From: Candidatus Rokubacteria bacterium RIFCSPLOWO2_02_FULL_73_56
Lineage (GTDB): Bacteria > Methylomirabilota > Methylomirabilia > Rokubacteriales > CSP1-6
DNA length: 34,836 nt
Assembly: GCA_001788495.1 (NCBI GenBank)
Contig: MGCF01000104.1
Span: 1 to 34,836, forward strand
Direction: 5' to 3'
Part shown: piece after piece, positions 7,175 to 13,714 of the stretch
How positions within the stretch are numbered: position 1 is the stretch's first letter
How the letters are laid out: every line of letters starts with the position of its first letter
Program-made: the position numbers and the translations under genes
Notes under the pieces: generated by a model
Databases searched by the model: none
Seen by the model: only the letters and a program-made list of their open reading frames with translations
Told to the model about the DNA's origin: nothing

Positions 7175-8398
7175 ATGAAGATCGATCGACGAAGGCTCGA
7201 GCAGAGCATCGAGGAGCTGGGACGGATCGGCGAGACGCCGCGCGGCGGGCTCACCCGCCTGGCGCTCACGGACGAGGACCGGCGCGGCCGTGACTGGATG
7301 GTCGCGCGCATGAAGGACGCGGGGCTCCGCGTGAGCGTGGACCAGATGGGCAATATCTTCGGCGAGCGCGCGGGCGCCGAGCCCCTGCCGCCCGTCATGA
7401 TGGGCTCGCACGTGGACTCCGTGCCGACCGGCGGCAAGTACGACGGCCAGCTCGGGGTGCTCTGCGCGCTCGAGACGATCCGGGCCCTGAGCGCCCACGG
7501 AGTCCGGACCCGCCATCCGGTGACGCTCGCGATCTTCACCAACGAGGAGGGCGCGCGCTTCCAGCCCGCGATGATCGCGAGCGGCGTGCTGGCGGGCAAG
7601 ATCGCGCTCGAGGACGCGTACAACGCGCGCGACAGGGACGGCCTCCGGCTCGCCGACGAGCTGGAGCGCATCGGCTACCTCGGCCCCGAGCCCTGCGTGC
7701 CGCGCGCCTTCCGCGCCTACCTGGAGCTGCACATCGAGCAGGGGCCGCGGCTCGAGGAGGAGGGGCTCTCGGTCGGCGTCGTCGAGGGCATCGTGGCGAT
7801 CTCCTGGTCGCGGCTGACGCTCCACGGCGTGCAGGACCACGCCGGGCCGACGCCGATGCGCAGCCGCCACGACGCCCTCGTCGCCGCCGCCGAGGTGGTC
7901 ACGGGCGTCCGGCGGATCGCCACGGAGCTCGGCGGCGACCTCGTCACGACCGTGGGCAGCCTCGTCGTGAGCCCCAACATCGTCAACGCCATCCCGGGCC
8001 GCGTCGCGCTCTCGATCGACATGCGCGACCCGCAGGACGCCACGCTCGACCGGGCGCTGCCGCTGCTCGACCGCGTCGTGCAGGAGGCGTGCGAGCGCGA
8101 GGGCGTGCGGTACGAGCTCGAGCACTACTGGCGCGTGCCCCGCACGCCGTTCGACGCCGGCGTGGTGGCCGCCGTCGAGCGCGCCGCGAAGGCCTCGGGC
8201 GCCGGCTGGCGCCGCATCCTCTCGGGCGCGGGGCACGACGCCCAGTACATGGCCGCGCTCGGTCCGGCGGGGATGGTCTTCGTGCCCTCGCGCGGCGGGC
8301 GCAGCCACTGCGAGGAGGAGTTCACGCCGATGGACGACATCGAGCACGGCGCGAACACGCTGTTCCTCGCCGCCCTCGACCTCGCCGGCCGCGCCTGA
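7175..8398 (+). CDS. M20-family amidohydrolase (hydantoinase/carbamoylase type)
   Basis: This is a 407-residue cytosolic metalloenzyme of the Zn-dependent hydantoinase/carbamoylase branch of peptidase family M20, which includes N-carbamoyl-L-amino-acid hydrolase, beta-ureidopropionase and allantoate amidohydrolase. Metal-site motifs are intact: GSHVDSVPTGGKYDGQLGVL, TNEEGARF, LELHIEQGPRLE and SRGGRSHCEEEFT. GAGHDAQ, the substrate-side motif, is also present. These enzymes hydrolyse carbamoyl or amide bonds in ureide and pyrimidine breakdown. The exact substrate cannot be read from the sequence. A PuuE-like deacetylase and a class V aminotransferase lie 24-27 kb away, compatible with ureide metabolism but not linked in an operon. 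The gene stands alone between two orthocaspases. Confidence 0.9.
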   Translation: MKIDRRRLEQSIEELGRIGETPRGGLTRLALTDEDRRGRDWMVARMKDAGLRVSVDQMGNIFGERAGAEPLPPVMMGSHVDSVPTGGKYDGQLGVLCALETIRALSAHGVRTRHPVTLAIFTNEEGARFQPAMIASGVLAGKIALEDAYNARDRDGLRLADELERIGYLGPEPCVPRAFRAYLELHIEQGPRLEEEGLSVGVVEGIVAISWSRLTLHGVQDHAGPTPMRSRHDALVAAAEVVTGVRRIATELGGDLVTTVGSLVVSPNIVNAIPGRVALSIDMRDPQDATLDRALPLLDRVVQEACEREGVRYELEHYWRVPRTPFDAGVVAAVERAAKASGAGWRRILSGAGHDAQYMAALGPAGMVFVPSRGGRSHCEEEFTPMDDIEHGANTLFLAALDLAGRA

Positions 8399-8428
8399 CG
8401 CCCGGGCCCCTGCGCCCGCCCCGGCCGC

Positions 8429-11143
8429 TCACCGCCGCCCGAGCTTGACCAGCGGCAGCGCGCCCTCGAGCTCCCCCTTCAGCATCGGGTTTTGCTTGCC
8501 CCCGACCGCGCGGGCCTTGCGGCTCACCTGCTGCTCGACGTACTCGTACAGCTCCTGGAGCGTCACGATGCCGTCACGGTTGGCGTCGGCGACGCCCCGG
8601 AGCCCCTGGACCAGGTAGTACGTGAACACGCCGTGGCCCAGCTCGGGCAGCTCCACTGACACCTCGGCCGGCCGCGAGGCGGTGACGATCGCGCGCCCCT
8701 TCGCGCGCGTGAGGCGCTCGAGGAAGATGTCGTCCACGCCGGTGGCGCGGGTCTTCTTCGACACGAACGTCCGCCCGCCCGCCGCGCCGCTGAAGCACGA
8801 GTCGAGGAAGGCGACGACGCGCTCGGACTCGAGCCGCCCGAAGATCGTCTGCAGCTCGTCCATCGGCAGCGCCGTCGAGTAGAGGTCCTCGGGGTCGGCG
8901 TCACGCGGGATCAGGTACTTGGCGAGCCCGTCGCGCTCGAGGCCGCGCTGGTCCACCTCCGGCGCGCCGTGCCCGGCGAAGTAGATGATGACCGTGTCGT
9001 CCCGCTTCGCCGCCCGCGCCAGGAACGTGCCGAGCGCCCACTTGATGTTCCGGAGCGTGGGCTTCCGCTCGCTCGCGTCGGTCAGCAGCAGGACGTTCTC
9101 CTTCTTGAAGCCGCCGATGCTGACGAGGGCCTCGTACATCGCCTCGGCGTCCGACACCGCGTACGTGAGGCCGGGGATGTCGCGGCTCTCGTAGCGCCCG
9201 ACGCCGATCACGACCGCCCAGCGCTCGGCGGCGGGCGGCGGCGCGGGCGCGGCCGGGGCCGGCGCCGCGGCGACCGCCGGACGCTCGTAGAACACGGTCC
9301 GGATCTCCTGGCGGGTCGTCCCGTCCGGCTCGGTCGCGCTCACGACGACCGCGTTGGCGCCGTCGCGCAGGGTGATCGGGACGCTCAGCGCCACGGAGGC
9401 CTGCGGCGTCGCCAGCGCCTGACGGTGGACCTCGGCGCCGTTCAGCGTGATGCTGACGCTCGCCACGCCGCGGCTCGAGCTCGCGACCGCGGCGACCACG
9501 CTCGAGGTCTGGGTGACCTTGGCGAGGTCCTGGGGATAGCGCACGTCCACCTTCAGCGTGGCGACCCGCTCGTAATAGACCGTGCGGACCTCCTGCTGGG
9601 TCGAGCCGTCCGCGCCCGTGGCGGTCACGGCCACGGTGTTCTGGCCCTGCCGGAGCTTGAGGGGCACGTGCACCGCAAGCGCCCGGCGCGCGGCCGGCTC
9701 CTCCATCCGCGAGACCTCGAGGCCGTTGAGCGTCACCACGACACGGCTCACGCCGCGCTCGCTCGAGGCCACGCCGGCGAGCGCGATGTCCTCCTGGGTG
9801 ACCCGCGCCTGGTCCGTGGGCGAGGACACGCTCACGCGCAGCGGCGCGGGCGCCTGGGCGAGCGCCGGCGCGGGCTTCGCCGCGGGGGGCGGCGCCGGGG
9901 CGGGGGCCGATGCGACCGCCGGCGGCGCCGCCGCCACCACGCCGCCCGCCGCGACCAGCTCGGCCGAGAGGGACGCAAAGTCGCCCTGGCCGTCGATCTT
10001 CACGATCCGGCCGAGCGCTGGCGCGTACCAGATGGTGAAGCGGTCCTCGTCCCTGAACCTCCGCCGGCCGTCGCACAGGGGCGTCCCGCTCAGCTTGGCC
10101 CCGAGCGCGTACTCGATGCGGTAGGCACCGACCGGGCCCGCCGCGGACGAGACCTGGTCCCAGGCCGCGACGCGCCACGACAGGACCAGGTCCTGGCGAC
10201 AGGCGCCGCCACCCCCCAGGGTGTAGTCGTAGCGCCCGTGCTGGACGGCCACGCCATCCTCGCCTGTGCGGCCGACCGCGAGCGGCCAGGCGAGCCTGGG
10301 GGCCGGATCGAACTCCCACTCCACCGTGCCGTTCCGCATGGTCCGGACGATCGCCAGGTCCCGGCTGAGGTGAACCTCGCGGCCCCCGGGCGCGACGTAG
10401 ACGTAGCGGTCCTTCTCGACGCGCGCGAGCTCGTACGCCCCGTCGTTCCGGAGCCAGCGGTCGCCGACCGCGTAGGTGGGCCGCACGGCTACGGACGGCG
10501 CGGTCGCGCTCGACGGCGCGGGGGGCGGCGCGGCGGCGACGGCCGCAGGTGCCGGCGCGCCGGGCGGAGCCGCGAGCGTGAACGCCAGGCGCGGGCCATC
10601 GAGCTTCACGAGCCGCCCGAGCTCCGGCGCGTACCAGACCGTGTAGTGCCGCTCGCGGCCCTCGGGCCGGCTCTGGGCGACGGCGCGGTTCACGGACTCC
10701 GTGGACAGCGCGATCCGGAACGCCCGGACGCGGACGCCCGCGACCGCGATCTCCTCCCAGGCCTCGACCTTCCAGATGAACCGCACCTCGAGGCCCGACT
10801 CCGCGGGGGCGCGGAGGGTCACGAACGCGACGCCGAACTTCCCGACCTCGAGCGGCCAGCCGAGCCGCGGCGCGGGATCGAGCTCCCACTGCACGCTGCC
10901 CCCCTCGACCGCCTTCACGATCACGAGGTCCTGCGACAGGTGGATCTCGCGCCCGCCCGGCGCGACGAACACGTAGCGGCCGCGCTCGACGCGCGCGAGC
11001 TCGTACGCCCCGTCGCTCCGGAGCCAGCGGTCGCCGACCGTGTACGTGGGCCGCTCCGCGCGCGGCGTCTGCGCCGGCGCGGGGGCGGCCGGTCCCGCCA
11101 GCAGGAGGAGGGCGCCGAGGACGAGCGCGCGGCGCGGCGTCAT
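8429..11143 (-). CDS. Second secreted caspase-like (C14, orthocaspase) paralogue
   Basis: The protein has 904 residues and the same architecture as the protein encoded at 4209-7124. It has a signal peptide (ALVLGALLLLAGPAAPAPA), two ERPTYxVGDRWLRxDGAYEL modules at about 29-195 and 218-400, a Pro/Ala linker, two Ig-like repeats (about 434-525 and 528-620) and a C14 domain from about 640. The catalytic His725 (YFAGHGAPE) and Cys783 (FLDSCFSGAA) are present with the same 58-residue spacing as in the first copy. The EF-hand-type loop DANRDGIVTLQE also follows. It has one Ig-like repeat fewer than the first copy. The modules diverge more than the peptidase domain, consistent with an old duplication and different partners. 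Its ATG overlaps the stop of a 31-codon reading frame upstream (ATGA), so translation may be coupled. Confidence 0.9.
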   Translation of the reverse strand: MTPRRALVLGALLLLAGPAAPAPAQTPRAERPTYTVGDRWLRSDGAYELARVERGRYVFVAPGGREIHLSQDLVIVKAVEGGSVQWELDPAPRLGWPLEVGKFGVAFVTLRAPAESGLEVRFIWKVEAWEEIAVAGVRVRAFRIALSTESVNRAVAQSRPEGRERHYTVWYAPELGRLVKLDGPRLAFTLAAPPGAPAPAAVAAAPPPAPSSATAPSVAVRPTYAVGDRWLRNDGAYELARVEKDRYVYVAPGGREVHLSRDLAIVRTMRNGTVEWEFDPAPRLAWPLAVGRTGEDGVAVQHGRYDYTLGGGGACRQDLVLSWRVAAWDQVSSAAGPVGAYRIEYALGAKLSGTPLCDGRRRFRDEDRFTIWYAPALGRIVKIDGQGDFASLSAELVAAGGVVAAAPPAVASAPAPAPPPAAKPAPALAQAPAPLRVSVSSPTDQARVTQEDIALAGVASSERGVSRVVVTLNGLEVSRMEEPAARRALAVHVPLKLRQGQNTVAVTATGADGSTQQEVRTVYYERVATLKVDVRYPQDLAKVTQTSSVVAAVASSSRGVASVSITLNGAEVHRQALATPQASVALSVPITLRDGANAVVVSATEPDGTTRQEIRTVFYERPAVAAAPAPAAPAPPPAAERWAVVIGVGRYESRDIPGLTYAVSDAEAMYEALVSIGGFKKENVLLLTDASERKPTLRNIKWALGTFLARAAKRDDTVIIYFAGHGAPEVDQRGLERDGLAKYLIPRDADPEDLYSTALPMDELQTIFGRLESERVVAFLDSCFSGAAGGRTFVSKKTRATGVDDIFLERLTRAKGRAIVTASRPAEVSVELPELGHGVFTYYLVQGLRGVADANRDGIVTLQELYEYVEQQVSRKARAVGGKQNPMLKGELEGALPLVKLGRR

Positions 11144-11235
11144 GCCTTCGCGAGACCCTCGCGGGTGAGCGGCAGGCGGCGCACGCGGCGGCCCGTGCGC
11201 GCGAAGATCGCGTTGCAGACGACGAGCGTCAGCAT
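11140..11235 (-). pseudogene. Remnant of a xanthine dehydrogenase/CO dehydrogenase large-subunit C-terminus
   Basis: This is a 31-codon open frame that includes CNAIFARTGRRVRRLPLT. This matches the extreme C-terminus of molybdenum hydroxylase large subunits (xanthine dehydrogenase, isoquinoline oxidoreductase IorB, CoxL), which typically read AIxNAxFxATGxRxRxLPLT. The rest of the roughly 700-residue subunit is absent. The fragment is nonetheless a tidy reading frame: ATG at 11235, an AGGAGG ribosome site at 11245-11240, and an ATGA overlap with the orthocaspase start. It may be a deletion scar now used as a leader peptide that loads ribosomes onto the downstream gene. Assignment by motif is good; the present function is inference. 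Confidence 0.55.
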
Positions 11236-11242
11236 GGGGCCT

Positions 11243-11266
11243 CCTGGCCGGCGGGCGCCGGCCGGG
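11243..11266 (-). other. GC-rich hairpin overlapping the leader-peptide ribosome site
   Basis: Ten-nt arms at 11243-11252 and 11257-11266 (one G-U pair) close a 4-nt loop. Read on the minus strand, the 3' arm contains part of the AGGAGG at 11245-11240. Folding would partly mask the ribosome site of the 31-codon frame. It may instead be the end of the upstream transcript, but no T-tract follows. Confidence 0.35.
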
Positions 11267-11297
11267 CCATTATCCCACTGCGCCCCGCGAGCGGGCC

Positions 11298-12059
11298 TCA
11301 TTCCGCCGGCGGCAGGGCGTCGCCGGTCACGTAGGGGGTGACGCGCGGCGGGCGGTGGCGCAGGCGCAGGCGCGCGACCACCGGCAGGTGGTCGGAGGCC
11401 AGGCGCGAGAGGCGGCTCTGGTGGACGTGGAACTCCTCGCCCTCGAGCTCCACGTCCCAGTAGATCCGGTCGAGCGCGAACAGGGGGAACATCGCCGGGT
11501 GCGTGCGCCGCATCCGCCGCATCGGCGACGAGAACTCGCGCCGGAACCCGCGCGTGACCGGGCCGCGGTGCCACTCGTTGAAGTCGCCCACGAGCACGCG
11601 CGGCCCGGCGAGGCGCTCGGAGGCGCGGATGAAGCCACCGAGCAGCTGGACCTGCTCGCGGCGCTCGCCGAGCCCGAGCCCGAGGTGGCAGTTGAAGACG
11701 TGGAGCGGCGTGCCCTTCACGTCGAGGTCGACGCGCAGGCAGCCGCGCGGCTCGCGCGCGCCGCGCGAGAGGTCGAAGCGCTCCGAGCCGAGCACCGGCA
11801 GCCGTGTGAGCACCGCGTTGCCGTAGGCCCCCGTGCCGTGGGCGCGCGTCTCGCCCATGACGACGGTCATGCCGAGCGTCGCCGCCAGGTACGCCGCCTG
11901 GTCGGCGGGCGCCAGGCCGTTCTCGCGGATCACCTCCTGCAGGCCGACCACGTCCGGCGCGAGCTCGGCGATGACCTCGCCGATGCGCTCGAGGTCGAGC
12001 CGGCGGTCGAGCCCGACGCCACGGTGGATGTTGTAGCTTGCCACCGTGAGCGGCGTCAC
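11298..12059 (-). CDS. Endonuclease/exonuclease/phosphatase-fold hydrolase
   Basis: The protein has 253 residues with all main motifs of the EEP superfamily in order: VASYNIHRGVG (N-terminal Asn), DVVGLQEV (metal-binding Glu), FNCHLGLG, VLVGDFNEWH (Asp/Asn pair), LDRIYW and a C-terminal SDHLPVVA (catalytic His). Members cut phosphodiester bonds in DNA, inositol phosphates or sphingomyelin; the small size and lack of a signal peptide suggest a cytosolic enzyme of the broad DNase/phosphatase group. Its GTG start at 12059 overlaps the stop of the phosphodiesterase gene upstream (GTGA), so the two are probably co-translated and may act on related phosphodiester or phospholipid substrates. Confidence 0.88.
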   Translation of the reverse strand: MTPLTVASYNIHRGVGLDRRLDLERIGEVIAELAPDVVGLQEVIRENGLAPADQAAYLAATLGMTVVMGETRAHGTGAYGNAVLTRLPVLGSERFDLSRGAREPRGCLRVDLDVKGTPLHVFNCHLGLGLGERREQVQLLGGFIRASERLAGPRVLVGDFNEWHRGPVTRGFRREFSSPMRRMRRTHPAMFPLFALDRIYWDVELEGEEFHVHQSRLSRLASDHLPVVARLRLRHRPPRVTPYVTGDALPPAE

Positions 12060-13684
12060 GCGGCCCGGTCCTGGTAGCGCATGAACAGCGCATAGAGCTC
12101 GATCGGGTGCGCGATCGCCGCCGGGGCCTCCGCCCCGGGCGGGCGGAGCAGGAAGGCGTGCAGCTCCTCGTGCGCGGGGCCGGCGTGCGCGCCCACCTCG
12201 TTCACGTAGGACACGTGCCCCTCGGGCGCGTCGATCCCGTAGATGACGAGGTCGCCCGCGCTCGGCATCGCCATGAGGTCGCGCACGCCCTCGACGACCC
12301 GCGGCAGGTCGTCGCGCCCCGCGAACGGCCCGCGCCCGAGCTCGTCGAGCCGGTAGGGCTTGCCGCGCCAGAAGCAGAGCGGGCCCGCCGCCCCGCGCAC
12401 CAGCACGATCCCGACGCCCCGGTGCCGGGAGAGCGCTTCCACCAGGCCCGGGAACCGGGGCTCCATGTGCTCGAGGGGCACGGGCTCGGGCGTGTCCACG
12501 AAGTAGACGAAGGCGTTCGGGCCGGCGGCGATCACCCGGACGCCGGCGTGCTCGCGCACGCCGCGCATGCCGCCGAGCACCGCGGGGAAGTCCCGCTCGA
12601 GGTAGTTGACGAAGCGCTGGAACATGCCCGGCGCCCGCGTGCCGACCGCGCGCAGCGCGGCCGCCCAGCGCCGTCCCGGGCGGGCCGGCCGCGGCGCCGG
12701 GCGCGGCGCCGGCGCGTCGAAGAACTCGTCGAACAGCGCGTCCTCGAGCGGCCGGCCGCGCGCCAGGCGCCGGTAGGGCGTGCACGCCGCCTGGCCGTGG
12801 TCGGCGAGGATCCAGAGGTCGTAGCGGTGCTCGGGCACGCGTCGCAGCACGTTCCAGAGCTGCCGGATCGAGGCGTCGACGCGGCGGAGGGCCCGGAACG
12901 CCCGCCGGTGGCGCGGGCCGTACGCGTGCGCGAAGACGTCGTAGTCGAGGTAGTTGACGTAGATCGCGGGCACGCCGGCGTAGAGGTCGCGCGAGACCGC
13001 GAGCGTGAAGAGCTGGCGCAGCCACACGGAGATGGCGATCTTGATCGCGAGCCAGCGCCAGCCGCGCGCGCTCTCGCCCACCGGGTCCGCGACGAGCCGG
13101 AGCAGCGCGCGGGTCAGCTCGAGCGCCGTGAGCGTGCTCGCCTTCACCGCGACCCAGCCGAGCACGACGAGCTTCGAGACCAGCCGCAGCAGCCCCGCGC
13201 CGCTCGGCCGCCACATCATCGCGAACGTGAGCAGGTTGTTCGCCGCGCCGCCCGTGAACACGCAGCCGTAGGCGCTGCCGTCCGCGAGGATGCCGCGCCG
13301 GCCGTCCGCCTGCGCCCGCTCGACCAGCGCCGCGTCGCCGCCGCGCGGGAAGTAGACGTCCGCCCCCCGGCGCTTGTCGCGGTAGTGGAAGCCCGGGATG
13401 TCGGGGCGCACGCCGTACATGGCCGCCAGCTGGAAGGCCGGGGTCGAGCTCGGCAGCCCGACGCACAGCGGGACCAGGCGGAAGCCGCGCTGCTCGAGGA
13501 GCCGCCGGAGGAACGGCGCCCGGCCGAGCGCCAGCGCCTCCTCGAGCACCGCGCGCGAGAGACCGTCGATCTGCACGACGAGCAGGCGCCTGCGGTCGGC
13601 GGCGGGCGCACGGCCGAGCCGCACGCGGCGCACGAGACGGTCGAGCGCGTTCTGGACGCCGAGGACAAGGTCGTCGAGAGGCAT
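12056..13684 (-). CDS. Type I phosphodiesterase/nucleotide pyrophosphatase-family hydrolase
   Basis: The protein has 542 residues. The N-terminal LLVVQIDGLSRAVLEEAL carries the first metal-binding Asp of the alkaline phosphatase superfamily. VGLPSSTPAFQLAAMYGVRP resembles the nucleophile (Ser/Thr) loop of nucleotide pyrophosphatases, YVNYLDYDVFAHAYG supplies further metal ligands, and WILADHGQA supplies the Asp-His pair. An amphipathic to hydrophobic stretch near 165-215 may dock at the membrane. There is no signal peptide. The ATG at 13684 has AAAGG a few bases upstream and lies only 30 bp from the divergent acyl-CoA dehydrogenase gene. Substrate is unknown; a phospholipid or nucleotide phosphodiester is plausible given the EEP hydrolase downstream. 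Confidence 0.82.
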   Translation of the reverse strand: MPLDDLVLGVQNALDRLVRRVRLGRAPAADRRRLLVVQIDGLSRAVLEEALALGRAPFLRRLLEQRGFRLVPLCVGLPSSTPAFQLAAMYGVRPDIPGFHYRDKRRGADVYFPRGGDAALVERAQADGRRGILADGSAYGCVFTGGAANNLLTFAMMWRPSGAGLLRLVSKLVVLGWVAVKASTLTALELTRALLRLVADPVGESARGWRWLAIKIAISVWLRQLFTLAVSRDLYAGVPAIYVNYLDYDVFAHAYGPRHRRAFRALRRVDASIRQLWNVLRRVPEHRYDLWILADHGQAACTPYRRLARGRPLEDALFDEFFDAPAPRPAPRPARPGRRWAAALRAVGTRAPGMFQRFVNYLERDFPAVLGGMRGVREHAGVRVIAAGPNAFVYFVDTPEPVPLEHMEPRFPGLVEALSRHRGVGIVLVRGAAGPLCFWRGKPYRLDELGRGPFAGRDDLPRVVEGVRDLMAMPSAGDLVIYGIDAPEGHVSYVNEVGAHAGPAHEELHAFLLRPPGAEAPAAIAHPIELYALFMRYQDRAA

Positions 13685-13694
13685 CGCGACCTTT

Positions 13695-13704
13695 ATTGTA
13701 GTAT
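13695..13704. promoter_or_regulatory. Back-to-back -10 boxes in a 30-bp divergent gap
   Basis: On the minus strand TACAAT (13700-13695) ends 10 nt before the ATG at 13684. On the plus strand TAGTAT (13699-13704) ends 10 nt before the ATG at 13715. The gap is the only AT-rich stretch for hundreds of bases. The two transcripts would have almost no leader and overlapping promoters, so they may compete. Confidence 0.4.
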
Positions 13705-13714
13705 CGAATCGCCG

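Noticed and set aside
11298-13466. A single 722-codon open frame covering the EEP hydrolase and most of the phosphodiesterase gene
   Set aside because: Only the part from GTG 12059 onward has protein-like motifs. The rest is an Arg/Ala/Pro-rich shadow of the phosphodiesterase in another frame, whose true frame ends at 12056.
12107-13714. Extension of the acyl-CoA dehydrogenase by more than 500 codons upstream
   Set aside because: The upstream part is antisense to the phosphodiesterase gene and has shadow composition. Family similarity begins at ATG 13715.
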